Origin: Rhizobium sp. NFR07
GTDB taxonomy: Bacteria; Pseudomonadota; Alphaproteobacteria; Rhizobiales; Rhizobiaceae
Reading direction: 5' to 3'
Assembly (NCBI RefSeq): GCF_900111905.1
Contig: NZ_FOKM01000003.1
Span: forward strand, 1 to 64,000
Length of the DNA: 64,000 bases
Part shown: piece after piece, positions 34,751 through 44,573 of the stretch
Layout: every line of letters begins with the position of its first letter
Position numbering within the stretch: the stretch's first letter is position 1
Program-made: the position numbers and the translations under genes
Notes under the pieces: model-generated
The model's database searches: none
What the model was told of the DNA's origin: nothing
Seen by the model: the letters and a program-made list of their open reading frames with translations, nothing else

Positions 34751-35857
34751 CTAACGTCCGCCCGGCCCCGTACCGGGGGCGTTCAGGCCGGAAAGGAGAA
34801 GCACGAGTTCGGCCTGCCGCGTCGTGCCGGTCTTGTGCATAATGCGCTTCAGGTGCGAACGGGCTGTTTCAAGCGAGATGCCGAGCGAGGCCGCGACCAT
34901 TTCCGGCGTCTGCGCCATGGCGATGCCGCGCGCGACGCGGGCTTCGGCAGGCGTGAGGTCGAACAGGCCACAGAGCACGCGCATGTCCGGCGGACCGACC
35001 TGGCCCACCTGGGTGACGGCGAGAACCGCCATCGAGCGGGAGAAGATGTCGCGGGCGGCGCGGCGCACCGGCATCAGATGCAGGATCAGCGGCGGCTGGC
35101 CGTCCCGGCCGAGCATAGGCACCGACTGCACGGTCGGCACGGCCTGCGCCTTGAAGCGCATGATTGCATCATCCATCAGGCCGCGAGCGCCGGCATGGTC
35201 CAGAACGAGCCGATCTCCGGCGCCGGTGCGGATGCGCGGCGCCAATGCCTCGAGGTCGGGATTGGCGGCGACGACCTGGCCGTTTTCGCCGAGGATCGCG
35301 GCCGGCAGACCGAGCATTGCGAGCGTTTCCGCCATCGACCGCGCCTCGTTGAAGGCGAGCCGCGACGACATGTAGGCGGCGCGGGCGAGATCGGGCTTCA
35401 GCGCATCGAACTTCGCCAGGACGTCATCGGAGAAATTGTCGAGCCCCCTGGCGCGCATCAGGCTGATGACGATTACATGGCCGGTCGGCTCCTGAAACAC
35501 CCAGCCGGCTTCCCAGTCTATGCCGCGCGGCACCAGGACTTCGCGCGTGACCACGTCTTCCGCCATGGCCTGAGGCGTCATCAGGTCCGATGTGCGAACG
35601 AAGGAAAATGGAGAATGCTGCATCGCCAGCGCAGGCCGCCTATTGCTGAACCGGTGCTCGCTTACGGCGAACTCGGCAAAGGCGTCGGCGAAATTGGGGG
35701 TCGTCACATAGCGGTGTGTGCCGCGCTCATCGACGGTGAATATAGAAGCCGTAGTCGAGCCTGCCGCTTCGGCCAAACGCTCGCATGTTTCGGTCCACAG
35801 TTCTGGAACGAGTGCTGCTTCGTAGAGGCGATCCGCCAAAGTGGATTGAGCATTCAT
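34751..35857 (-). CDS. LuxR-type transcriptional regulator
   Basis: A 368-residue protein with a C-terminal LuxR-type HTH (LTPAEARVARGIAMAQTPEM, ASLGISLETARSHLKRIMHK) and a long N-terminal region that may include a PAS-like sensor (LGLPAAILGENGQVVAANPD). It lacks an autoinducer-domain signature, so quorum sensing is not implied. The chosen start at 35857 follows a long open frame. A perfect 16-bp palindrome (35968-35983) lies about 110 bases upstream and could be its operator. The target is unknown. Confidence 0.82.
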   Translation of the reverse strand: MNAQSTLADRLYEAALVPELWTETCERLAEAAGSTTASIFTVDERGTHRYVTTPNFADAFAEFAVSEHRFSNRRPALAMQHSPFSFVRTSDLMTPQAMAEDVVTREVLVPRGIDWEAGWVFQEPTGHVIVISLMRARGLDNFSDDVLAKFDALKPDLARAAYMSSRLAFNEARSMAETLAMLGLPAAILGENGQVVAANPDLEALAPRIRTGAGDRLVLDHAGARGLMDDAIMRFKAQAVPTVQSVPMLGRDGQPPLILHLMPVRRAARDIFSRSMAVLAVTQVGQVGPPDMRVLCGLFDLTPAEARVARGIAMAQTPEMVAASLGISLETARSHLKRIMHKTGTTRQAELVLLLSGLNAPGTGPGGR

Positions 35858-35967
35858 GGAAGTAGTTCGAGATTTTCTAACGTTATAATAGACGATAACA
35901 CCACCCGGGGGCGGAGTATACGCGTCAAACGACGTAGCGAAACCTCGTTGCGGCATCAAATGCTCTC

Positions 35968-35983
35968 CGTACGATATCGTACG
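35968..35983. promoter_or_regulatory. 16-bp perfect palindrome upstream of the LuxR gene
   Basis: CGTACGATATCGTACG is fully self-complementary, 111 bases before the LuxR start at 35857. It could be an operator for an autoregulator or for another repressor; no further support. Confidence 0.45.
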
Positions 35984-36052
35984 AAACACTAATGCAGCAA
36001 AACCTTATTTCCCTTGAGGAGTGGAAATTATTCTATCCACACCAATGCCGTG

Positions 36053-36517
36053 TCATGCGTTCTGGCCGACGGTCAGCGGCCAGTCAACAAGATAATCCTC
36101 AAAATCATCGACATCGACGTCCGTCTCGCTGACGGTGCGGCCCCTGGCCGAAATACCGGCCAGATGAACAGTCTCGGGATCGCCGGAAACGAGCGGATGC
36201 CACCAGTAGAGATCCTCGCCGTCGCGCACGAGCCGATAGCCGCAAGTCGGCGGTAGCCAATGGATGTCATGCACCGCCTGAGGTGTCAGCTGGATGCAGT
36301 CCGGCACCGTCTTCTGGCGGTTCGGATAGTCGGAACAGCGACAGCTGTCGCCGTCCAGCAGCCGACAGGCAACCGAAGTGAAGACGACCTCGCCCGTGTC
36401 CCAATCCTCCAGCTTGTTGAGGCAACAGAGGCCGCAGCCATCGCACAGGCTTTCCCATTCGCCCTGACTCAATTCCTCGAGTGGCTTCAGTTTCCAGAAA
36501 GGCAGATCGTTCATCAT
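36053..36517 (-). CDS. YcgN family cysteine cluster protein (UPF0260)
   Basis: A 154-residue protein with the CxxxCGLCC-like cluster ([13 protein letters not shown]) near residue 28 and further Cys in [19 protein letters not shown] and PPTCGYRL, eight or more in total, as in the UPF0260/YcgN family that likely binds zinc or an iron-sulfur cluster. Function not established. The start is at 36517 or 36514. It is divergent from PBP1A at 36696. Confidence 0.87.
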   Translation of the reverse strand: MMNDLPFWKLKPLEELSQGEWESLCDGCGLCCLNKLEDWDTGEVVFTSVACRLLDGDSCRCSDYPNRQKTVPDCIQLTPQAVHDIHWLPPTCGYRLVRDGEDLYWWHPLVSGDPETVHLAGISARGRTVSETDVDVDDFEDYLVDWPLTVGQNA

Positions 36518-36695
36518 CACTTTTGCGGCACGAAGATACAAATCGTGTCGGCCGCCCTTTTCGTGTTGCGATTTTACAATCGCGCATCAACCATTTGTCA
36601 GCTAATGCTGAATAACCGTGGCCAGCTTATGCTCCTGATCCTTATCGGGGGCGACGTCAAGCAGAAGCATCGCCTTTGGGCGCGGAGGGAGAAGG

Positions 36696-39002
36696 TTGCA
36701 GGACGAGCGCAGACAATCCGATGAGCAGCCGAACGGCGCTTCCGACGCGCCGAAAGGCAAGCTGCGCAAAAAGCGCCACCTGTTTCTGCGCATCGACAGC
36801 TGGATCGATTCCACCGTCTGGAACCTCGGCTTCAAGCTGACCGAAGTGTGGGAGGAGATCACCATCTTCTTCCGCCGGTTCCGCGTGCGCGGCTGGAAGA
36901 AGCTCGGATTCGAAATCGCGGGCGAAGCGATGACGCTCGGTACGGCTGGCTCCGTCGTGCTTCTAGCTCTCGCCCTTCCTGCCTTCGAGGAAACCAAGGA
37001 AGACTGGCGCAATCGCGGCGACTTCGCCGTCACCTTCCTCGACCGATACGGCAATGTGGTGGGCCATCGCGGCATCATCCACGAGGATTCCGTGCCGATC
37101 GACGAACTGCCCGATCATCTGATCAAGGCCGTTCTCGCCACCGAGGACCGCCGTTTCTTCGACCATTACGGCATCGACTTCATCGGCCTTGGCCGGGCGC
37201 TGACCGAAAACGCCAAGGCGGGCGGGGTCGTGCAGGGCGGCTCGACGCTGACCCAGCAACTGGCGAAAAACCTGTTCCTCACCAACGAACGGTCGATCGA
37301 GCGTAAGATCAAGGAAGCCTTCCTGGCGGTATGGCTGGAAGCCAACCTGTCGAAGAAGGAGATCCTCTCCTATTATCTCGACCGCGCCTATATGGGCGGC
37401 GGCACGTTCGGTGCTGCTGCGGCAGCGCAGTTCTATTTCGGCAAGAACCTGACCGAGGTCAGCCTTGCCGAAAGCGCGATGCTCGCCGGCCTGTTCAAGG
37501 CGCCGGCGAAATATGCCCCGCATGTCAACCTGCCGGCGGCGCGAGCGCGCGCCAATGACGTCCTCTCCAACCTCGTGCAGAGCGGGCTGATGTCGGAAGG
37601 CCAGGTGATCGGCGCGCGGCGCAACCCGGCAACCGCCATCGACCGCGCCGACGTGAAGGCGCCGGACTATTTCCTCGACTGGGCCTTCGACGAGGTTCAG
37701 CGACTGGCCAAGCAAGGCAAGATCAGGGAGCATTCGGTCGTGGTGCGCACGACGATCGATACCGGCCTGCAGCAGGCGGCGGATGCGGCGATGGAATCGA
37801 GCCTTCGCGAATTCGGCGAAGGCTACAAGGTCAAGCAGGGCGCCATGGTGATGATCGAGAACGGCGGTGCCGTTCGCGCCATGGTGGGCGGCCGCGACTA
37901 TGGCGAAAGCCAGTTCAACCGCGCCACGAAAGCACTGCGCCAGCCGGGCTCGTCCTTCAAGCTCTATACCTATTCCGCCGCGATGGAACACGGCATGAAA
38001 CCGGAGACGACGATCTCAGACGCGCCGATCACCTGGCGCGGCTGGTCGCCGCAGAATTACGGCCGGTCCTACAAGGGCAAGGTGACGCTGCTGACCGCTA
38101 TGGCGCAGTCGCTGAACACGGTGCCCGTGCGGCTGGCCAAGGACGTGCTCGGCACGCAGGTGATCGCGGATACGGCCAAGGCGATGGGCGTCGAGACGCC
38201 GCTTCGGACCGACAAGACCATCCCGCTCGGCACTTCGGAAGTGACCGTGCTCGACCAGGCGACGGCCTATGCCGTGATGCCGGCGGGCGGCATGCAGTCG
38301 CGCCGCCACGGCATCGAGCAGGTGCTGGGCTATGGCGGCGACGTGCTCTACGACTTCAACCGCGATGAGGCGCCGGCCCATCGCGTGCTCTCCGAGCAGG
38401 CGACGTCCTCGATGAACCGCATCCTGACGCAGATCCCCTATATCGGCACGGCGCGGCGCGCGGCGCTGGACGGCGGCATCGTTACCGCCGGCAAGACGGG
38501 CACCTCGCAGAGCTATCGCGACGCCTGGTTCATCGGCTTTACCGGCAATTACACGACCGCCGTCTGGTTCGGCAACGACGACTTCACCTCGATGAACAAC
38601 ATGACCGGCGGCGCGCTGCCGGCGATGACCTTCAAGAAGCTGATGGACTATGCCCATCAGGGTATCGAGCTGAAACCGATCCCCGGCATCGAAAACCCGC
38701 TGCCGACCGGCAAGCACAAGCCGGGCGACGCCGTGGCCGAGAAGAAGGAAGGCGATCCGACCCTGATGGCCCTGACGCGGCCCCGCTCGCTGTCTGCCGA
38801 ATCCACCCGCGTGCTGAAACAGATCGCCCAGACGCTGAAGGTCGCGGCGCCGCTTGTGCCGGCGACGGCGAAGGTGGCGGATGCAATGACGACGGGCTCG
38901 ACGCCGGGTGCGCGAGCGGCCGCCGAAGGTCGGACGGACGGAGAAAAGCCGGCGCGCAAACCGGCGGTGATCAGGACGGTGCGGACGAATACGTTGCCGT
39001 GA
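36696..39002 (+). CDS. Penicillin-binding protein 1A family
   Basis: A 768-residue bifunctional murein synthase. A basic cytosolic N-terminus, a membrane segment (about 78-97), the glycosyltransferase domain with catalytic E150 in LATEDRRFF, and a transpeptidase domain with S419-x-x-K422 (GSSFK), SLN at 472-474 and KTG at 600-602. The start is a TTG at 36696 preceded by GGAGGGAG. It builds peptidoglycan strands and cross-links them. The C-terminal 80 residues are low complexity. It is divergent from the YcgN-like gene. Confidence 0.93.
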   Translation: MQDERRQSDEQPNGASDAPKGKLRKKRHLFLRIDSWIDSTVWNLGFKLTEVWEEITIFFRRFRVRGWKKLGFEIAGEAMTLGTAGSVVLLALALPAFEETKEDWRNRGDFAVTFLDRYGNVVGHRGIIHEDSVPIDELPDHLIKAVLATEDRRFFDHYGIDFIGLGRALTENAKAGGVVQGGSTLTQQLAKNLFLTNERSIERKIKEAFLAVWLEANLSKKEILSYYLDRAYMGGGTFGAAAAAQFYFGKNLTEVSLAESAMLAGLFKAPAKYAPHVNLPAARARANDVLSNLVQSGLMSEGQVIGARRNPATAIDRADVKAPDYFLDWAFDEVQRLAKQGKIREHSVVVRTTIDTGLQQAADAAMESSLREFGEGYKVKQGAMVMIENGGAVRAMVGGRDYGESQFNRATKALRQPGSSFKLYTYSAAMEHGMKPETTISDAPITWRGWSPQNYGRSYKGKVTLLTAMAQSLNTVPVRLAKDVLGTQVIADTAKAMGVETPLRTDKTIPLGTSEVTVLDQATAYAVMPAGGMQSRRHGIEQVLGYGGDVLYDFNRDEAPAHRVLSEQATSSMNRILTQIPYIGTARRAALDGGIVTAGKTGTSQSYRDAWFIGFTGNYTTAVWFGNDDFTSMNNMTGGALPAMTFKKLMDYAHQGIELKPIPGIENPLPTGKHKPGDAVAEKKEGDPTLMALTRPRSLSAESTRVLKQIAQTLKVAAPLVPATAKVADAMTTGSTPGARAAAEGRTDGEKPARKPAVIRTVRTNTLP

Positions 39003-39197
39003 GTTTTTGGTTCTGCGTAGCAATCTCCTCACTTGCAATTTCTGAACGCGGCGCTGCCTCGTTCAGTCCGCAGCGAAATCGAGCATTTGGCTTTCAGCTA
39101 AGACACTGATTTTGTGCCCCATCCCATCCCGGCATTTCCCCGAGGGGGAATCAATGTTATCCCTCCCTCACATTCATGCCGAGGACCAAAGTCGACC

Positions 39198-39785
39198 GTG
39201 TTCCGTGTCCCCTTTCTCGTTGCCATAGCGCTTGTCATCGCCTTCGGAGGCGGGATCTGGTCGACGCGGGTTGCGCTCGATGCCACTGTCGGCTTCGGTG
39301 CGATCAAACTTGGGCCGTGGGAGGCGTTTCCCGAGGCGCAGACGGAAAAGGCCGATCCTTACGCAAAATCCCACCGGGCCAATGCGGGCCGTATTCTCTA
39401 TGCCTCGGCGGAGGGCCTGAGCTTTACCGCGCAGACCGACGACAGCGGCCAGCGGCTGACCGGCAACTGCACCTACAGGCTGACCGGCCAGACGCCGACG
39501 GCGCGGTTCTGGACGCTGTTTGCCACAGCTCCGAACGGCCTGCCGCCTTCCGCCAATGCCGACCTGCCGGTGGCGCTCAATTCCCGCGCGGTGCTGCGCC
39601 GGCCGGACGGATCTCTCGATATCAGCATTTCGCAGAGGGCGCGTGCCGGCAACTGGCTTGCCGTTTCCGGCGCCGGGCCGTTTCGCCTGACGCTGACGCT
39701 GCTCGACACGCCGGCGGCCGGAAGCTCCGGCCTGATCGACCTTGCCATGCCCGGCATCCAGAGAATCGGATGCGGCAATGTTTAG
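39198..39785 (+). CDS. DUF1214 domain protein
   Basis: A protein of about 195 residues with an N-terminal membrane anchor or signal (VPFLVAIALVIAFGGGIW). The C-terminal part (ASAEGLSFTAQTDDSGQRLT, NCTYRLTGQTPTARFWTLFA) matches DUF1214. The start is a GTG at 39198; an in-frame ATG at 39114 would add 28 residues. It overlaps the next gene by 8 bases, and the DUF1214/DUF1254 halves commonly occur as a pair. Role unknown; periplasmic or inner membrane. Confidence 0.8.
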   Translation: MFRVPFLVAIALVIAFGGGIWSTRVALDATVGFGAIKLGPWEAFPEAQTEKADPYAKSHRANAGRILYASAEGLSFTAQTDDSGQRLTGNCTYRLTGQTPTARFWTLFATAPNGLPPSANADLPVALNSRAVLRRPDGSLDISISQRARAGNWLAVSGAGPFRLTLTLLDTPAAGSSGLIDLAMPGIQRIGCGNV

Positions 39786-40374
39786 GCGTCTTCTCGGCAA
39801 TTTCTTCTGGCTGAAGATCCTGTTCGCGATCCTGACCGGGCTCGTGGGCGCGGCACTGCTGCATCTGGTCATCGTCATTTCGCTGCCGCAGTTTTCCCAG
39901 CGGGATGCCTATACGCGCATCCTTGCGGAGGGCGAGAACCAGCGCTTCTACCGCTTAAGCGAAAAGCCGGATCGTGCCGGGCTCTTGAAGGATGATCCGA
40001 TGGTGGAGATGACCGTCTGTGCCTTCGACATCAGCGAGGCGCCGGTGCGGCTGACGGCGCCGAATGGCGGCGTGCCCTTCTGGTCGCTCGGCGTCTATGA
40101 TTCGTCGTCGAACGAGGTCTTTTCGATCAATGACCGGACATCGGCAGACGGCGTCGTCGATGTGGTCGTCGGTACGCCCGCACAGCTGACGGTTCTGCGC
40201 AAGAGCCTGCCGCGCGGCTTTGCCCAGACGGTGCTGGTCGAGACGCAGCAGACGGAAGGGTATGCGGCGCTCCGGAGCCTGACCACTCACAAGAGTTTTG
40301 GTCCGCTCGTGTCGCAATTCCTGGATCAGGCGACCTGCGCGCCGTTCCAGTGGCGCTCGAGAAGCCAGTTCTAG
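39778..40374 (+). CDS. DUF1254-like membrane protein
   Basis: A 198-residue protein with an N-terminal membrane segment (LKILFAILTGLVGAALLHLV) and a soluble part including LTAPNGGVPFWSLGVYDSSS and FSINDRTSAD. This matches the DUF1254 partner that usually goes with DUF1214. The start overlaps the upstream gene by 8 bases, so the two are coupled. A rhizobial repeat begins at its stop codon. Function unknown. Confidence 0.78.
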   Translation: MFRRLLGNFFWLKILFAILTGLVGAALLHLVIVISLPQFSQRDAYTRILAEGENQRFYRLSEKPDRAGLLKDDPMVEMTVCAFDISEAPVRLTAPNGGVPFWSLGVYDSSSNEVFSINDRTSADGVVDVVVGTPAQLTVLRKSLPRGFAQTVLVETQQTEGYAALRSLTTHKSFGPLVSQFLDQATCAPFQWRSRSQF

Positions 40375-40473
40375 AGCTGTTCCAGCAAAAGTGCGCATCG
40401 GCCTTGCGTCCGGAACTGCGCAAGATCCAAGGATCAGAGTGATTTCGCGTTTCGACGAAAAGCGGAAACGGTC
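40375..40473. repeat. Intergenic repeat unit, about 100 bases
   Basis: AGCTGTTCCAGCAAAAGTGC, CGTCCGGAACTGCGC and CGCGTTTCGACGAAAAGCGG are arranged as in an abundant rhizobial intergenic repeat that I recall; the last part is a hairpin-like pair (TTTCGACGAAA). It begins right at the stop of the DUF1254-like gene. No second copy was noticed in the window. Confidence 0.55.
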
Positions 40474-40483
40474 CAGGTCAGTC

Positions 40484-40675
40484 TCAGTTCTGTTCGTACC
40501 GTACGGCGTGGTTCTGGGCCGCGCGGTCCATGCGGTCATCGTAGCGCTCATAACGCACGCCGGTAAACAGCACGATTTCGCCCGTCGCCTCGGAGGCGCC
40601 GATCGAGACGCGGCTGGTCTCCAGTTTGCGCCTGTTCCTGTCGCGCCAGACATTCATTACAACGATCTCTGCCAT
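40484..40675 (-). CDS. Small hypothetical protein
   Basis: A 63-residue protein (MAEIVVMNVWRDRNRRKLET, then SIGASEATGEIVLFTGVRYE). Its pattern of beta strands and its isolated position between a repeat and a gene-free stretch favour a real small gene. No signal peptide or membrane helix. No family can be named. Confidence 0.55.
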   Translation of the reverse strand: MAEIVVMNVWRDRNRRKLETSRVSIGASEATGEIVLFTGVRYERYDDRMDRAAQNHAVRYEQN

Positions 40676-41209
40676 TGCTCGTCTCCATTCAGGGGATCGA
40701 GACGGATGAAGACGGCTTCAGTTTCACCCTGCCCTGCCCGGGCCGACGCGCCTCCGCCGAATACGGAAACATTCGCGCCTTTCTCGTCAAAGCGTCCGTT
40801 GCCGGATGCAGCGACATTTCATCCATCGGCTCCGCCATGGCCGACGGGTTGCGGCGGCTTTACGCCTTCCGCCTCTTGCCCGGCCACTCTTGCCGGATCT
40901 GCGTCGAATTCAGCCATAGCAGGGTAAACAGTCCGTTAATGCTAAAATAGGGTTTGCTTCAAATGTCTCTCAGTATCCCACTGAGAAACGCGGTGTTGCA
41001 GATTTGGTTCACCGGAGACGGGCGAATTTGTGGGGCAAGGCGAATGCGGCCTTCCAACGGGCCGGCGCGCATCGCGGGCGACAAGGCCTCGTTTCGTTTC
41101 ACGGGCGCGGTTTTACGCCGCGATTTACTGTTGCGTACTTACGCGCCCTGACGTTCCGGCATTGAGTTTTCCCACTCATTTTGACCTGGACGAAACGGGG
41201 AGCGGGACG
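40676..41209. other. Intergenic stretch of 534 bases, no convincing gene
   Basis: Between a small gene and the sulfatase. Frames open here show no recognisable protein. A 7-bp hairpin TCTCAGT-ATCCC-ACTGAGA lies at 40968-40986. The sulfatase promoter should lie at the right end. Confidence 0.5.
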
Positions 41210-42813
41210 ATGCAAGGCACGATCAAGGATACCGGAGAGAAAGGCCTGCCGGTCAGCCGTCGCGATCTGATGCTGGGCGGCACCTCGCTCGCGCTTGCGG
41301 GTATCGCCCTGTCAGCGCCGGCACGCGCCCAGCAGTCCCCCGCCTCTGCGGGGAGCAAGCCGAACATCCTGATGATCATGGGCGACGATATCGGCTGGTT
41401 CAATCCGAGCATCTACCATCGCGGCATGATGGGCTACCAAACTCCCAATATCGACCGCATCGGCCATGAAGGTGCTCTGTTTACCGACTGGTATGGCGAG
41501 CAGAGCTGCACCGCAGGCCGGGCGGCCTTCATCACCGGCCAGTCTCCCATCCGCACGGGCCTGACGAAGGTGGGCCTGCCCGGCGCGGATATCGGCATCC
41601 GGCCGGAAGACCCGACGGTCGCCGAACTGCTGAAATCGCTGGGTTACAATACCGGGCAGTTCGGCAAGAACCACCTGGGCGACAAGGACGAGTTCCTGCC
41701 GACCAATCACGGCTTCGACGAGTTCTTCGGCAATCTCTACCACCTGAATGCGGAGGAAGAGCCCGAAAATCCGGACTATCCCAAGAGCCCGAATTCAGGA
41801 AACGTTTCGGGCCGCGGGGCGTGATCCACTCCTTCGCGGACGGGCGCGTCGAGGACACGGGCTCGCTAACCAGGAAACGGATGGAAACGGTCGACCAGGA
41901 GTTCTGCGATGCGGCGCTCGATTTCATGGACCGGCAGAACAGGAGCGGCAAGCCGTGGTTCTGCTATTTCAACTCCACCCGGATGCACGTCAACACGCAT
42001 CTGAAGCCATCGTCCCAGCAGGTCACGGGCAAGGGGCTCTATCCGGACGGGATGGTCGAACATGACGGCCATGTCGGCCAGCTTCTGAAGAAGCTCGACG
42101 ATCTCGGCGTCACGGAAAACACCATCGTGGTCTACACCACCGACAACGGCGCCGAGGTGATGACCTGGCCGGATGGCGGCAATACGCCGTTCCGCGGCGA
42201 GAAGGCGACGAACTGGGAAGGTGGCTATCGTGTCCCGACCGTCATCCGCTGGCCGGGCGTGATCAAGCCCGGCAGCGTCTACAACGACATGGTCTCGCAT
42301 TACGACCTGATCCCGACATTCTGCGCGGCGGCCGGGGAGCCGGACATCGTGGGCAAGTGCAAGGCCGGATATCAGGCCGGTGCCAAGAGCTTCAAGGTTC
42401 ATCTCGACGGCAACAACCTGATGCCCTTCTTCCGGGGCGAGGTGAATGACGGGCCGCGCCGGGAATTCATGTACTGGAACGATGACGGGGAGCTTGTCGC
42501 GGTCAGGGTGATGGACTGGAAGCTGGTGTTCAAGGCGCAGGAACATGAGGGCATCGGCGTCTGGCGCAACGAATTCACCAACCTGCGCGTCCCCAAGATG
42601 TACAATCTGCGCGCCGATCCGTTCGAACGGGGCGACAGTTCGATCGAATATGAAACGTGGGTGTTCGACCGCGCCTTTCTCGTCGTCCCGTCCCAGGCGA
42701 TCGTCGCCAAGTGGCTGGAAAGTTTCAAGGAGTTTCCGATCCGGCAGAAACCGGCGACGTTCAATCTGGATCAGGTCATGCAAAGCCTGTCAGCGCCTGG
42801 CGCCAGCCGATGA
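41210..42813 (+). pseudogene. Arylsulfatase gene broken by one-base frameshift
   Basis: Starts at 41210 with a Tat signal ([18 protein letters not shown]). The sulfatase signature is present: DD at 59-60 and C100-T-A-G-R, where Cys becomes formylglycine. After NPDYPKSP the frame goes off and stops at 41824. In the next frame [20 protein letters not shown] continues the family sequence to 42813. Adding one base in the CCC at about 41791-41794 restores about 534 residues. It would cleave sulfate esters in the periplasm. True mutation or sequencing error is open. Confidence 0.82.
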
Positions 42814-43049
42814 TGCGGCAGGCAGGCGAGCCCGGTTTTCCCCATTTCAACTGTGCCGAAACGGGGCCATCTTCACCATGCATTAACCGTAACGGGCCTA
42901 GCATGGATCACCTAGGCATGCGGGTGGAAGAGTTGTCCGTCCGCGGGCCACCGGGAGTTCCCCAGGCAGGGTAGATGAAGCGTCGGCTGCCTTGCGGCGG
43001 TTCAACCATTTGTCAGCGCCTCCTTTTGTATTGCGTTTGTGAGATTGCC

Positions 43050-44075
43050 GTGACGAGTGAGTTTCGAGAGCTGGAAAGACCGCAGGCCATGCGCAAGAAG
43101 GACGTGGTTTTGTTGGCGACGGTGACGAGTTTCGAAGGCCTTTCGCATCCGTCCAAATCGGAACTGCGTCAGTTCGCCGAATTGTTCGCGCCGCTCTACA
43201 CCGCCTCCTCCGACGAAGCCCGCCGCCAGGCCGTGGCAGCCCTCTCCCAATCACCGAACGTGCCGGCCGCCGTCGCCTATTTCATCGGCTGCCAGCCGAT
43301 CGCCATTGCCGCGCCGTTCCTTGCCGTTTCCAAATGCCTTTCCGACGAGGCACTGGTCGCCATCGCCCGCACGCAGGGCATCGACCACGTACGCGCCATC
43401 GTGCGCCGCGAGGCGCTGTCGCCGACCGTCATCGACGCGCTGGTCGGCCTGCGCCATGACCGGGTGCTGCTTTCCAACGCGCCGGCGGCCGAAGAACCGG
43501 TCGAAATCGTTGTCTCATCCGAGCTACCCGCACCTCCTGCCGAACCCATGGACGGGCGCGCGGCGCGGGAAGAGGACCTCCGCAACCGCATAAAACTTCT
43601 TGCCGCGCATCTCGACCGGGCGCCTTCGGATCGGGTCGGCCTGCGCACGCTGACGCCCACGCAGGAAGCGCTGCTGGTACGCTTTGCCCGCAACCGCGAG
43701 GCCGGGTTTCTGGCTCGGGTGCTTTCCGACATACTGGTGACCAGCGTCTGGCTTGCCGAACGGGTCATGCTCGACCTTTCCGGCCAGCAGATGGCGATGC
43801 TTCTGAAAAGCCTCGGCATGCGGGCGGAAGACGGCTGCTACATGCTGACCCGGCTTTACGGCCACCTGGCGGAGATGGACGGCGACAAGCCCAAGGTCGA
43901 ACGCCTCTGGGACGCGCTCGACGAGGACGAATGCGGGCGGCGCGTCGAGGCCTGGCGCAAGGCCGACCGCTATACCCACGGCAACGACATTGGCGATATC
44001 GAGCAAGCCGCCGACCGGCCGCTGCGGACATCCGCCACGGTGCGCCGCAACGTTGTCGGTTCACGCAGCCGCTAA
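43050..44075 (+). CDS. DUF2336 domain protein
   Basis: A 341-residue protein with helical repeats (SELRQFAELFAPLYTASSDE, RRQAVAALSQSPNVPAAVAY) and a C-terminal region containing RLYGHLAEMDGDKPKVERLW. This matches the DUF2336 family of alphaproteobacteria. The start could be GTG at 43050 (VTSEFRELERP), the form I expect from rhizobial relatives, or ATG at 43089. No membrane segment; function unknown. It lies between the sulfatase and the convergent DUF1491 gene. Confidence 0.78.
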   Translation: MTSEFRELERPQAMRKKDVVLLATVTSFEGLSHPSKSELRQFAELFAPLYTASSDEARRQAVAALSQSPNVPAAVAYFIGCQPIAIAAPFLAVSKCLSDEALVAIARTQGIDHVRAIVRREALSPTVIDALVGLRHDRVLLSNAPAAEEPVEIVVSSELPAPPAEPMDGRAAREEDLRNRIKLLAAHLDRAPSDRVGLRTLTPTQEALLVRFARNREAGFLARVLSDILVTSVWLAERVMLDLSGQQMAMLLKSLGMRAEDGCYMLTRLYGHLAEMDGDKPKVERLWDALDEDECGRRVEAWRKADRYTHGNDIGDIEQAADRPLRTSATVRRNVVGSRSR

Positions 44076-44108
44076 ATCCATTCCAAGGACATCGGGATGC
44101 CCCGAGCC

Positions 44109-44456
44109 TTAACTGTCTTCCGCCACCAGCGGGAACAGGCCCTCGGTCTCATCTATCTCCAGTTCGACCACCCAAAGATCGCTGTCGAAGCGAAGTTCGC
44201 GGTCGAGTGCCTCGCGCACGGCATCCGCTTCGGCATCGACAAGGCGCGTCTCGAACTTGCGCTGGCCGTCGTCATCCTCATCGAAGAAATTCTGCGGCGC
44301 CGGTGCATAGAGGCTCTCGCGCCCGTCGCGGCTTCGCGTGCGGATGAAGATCGCTCCCGCCTCCTCCGCCCCCTTGTGCTCCACGGCGGCGAAACCGCCG
44401 AGTGAAAAGACCCGGCGGACAAGAGCGGAGACGTAGATATCGGACCGAAGGCGCAT
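44109..44456 (-). CDS. DUF1491 family protein
   Basis: A 115-residue cytosolic protein matching DUF1491: MRLRSDIYVSALVRRVFSLG, then AAVEHKGAEEAGAIFIRTR and ...RFDSDLWVVELEID. The family is restricted to alphaproteobacteria and has no known function. The start at 44456 begins the conserved part; a frame open to 44486 would add ten residues. It is convergent with the DUF2336 gene, 33 bases apart. Confidence 0.87.
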   Translation of the reverse strand: MRLRSDIYVSALVRRVFSLGGFAAVEHKGAEEAGAIFIRTRSRDGRESLYAPAPQNFFDEDDDGQRKFETRLVDAEADAVREALDRELRFDSDLWVVELEIDETEGLFPLVAEDS

Positions 44457-44573
44457 GGCTCGCGTCTTAGCGCATTGGTGGGACAAGCGGAATGGGGTTT
44501 GGACCGGTGGGCGGAATGAACGCTGCCCCTGGGCGAGCCCAGAGGCAGATCTCGATCACCGTTTCGGGCGATA

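Noticed and set aside
36000-36052. Possible small gene between the LuxR and YcgN-like genes
   Set aside because: The only open frame (36014-36256) runs antisense through the YcgN-like gene and shows no recognisable protein.
40675-40950. Possible 91-residue gene in the 534-base gap
   Set aside because: It starts inside the start codon region of the opposite small gene, and has no ribosome site or family pattern.
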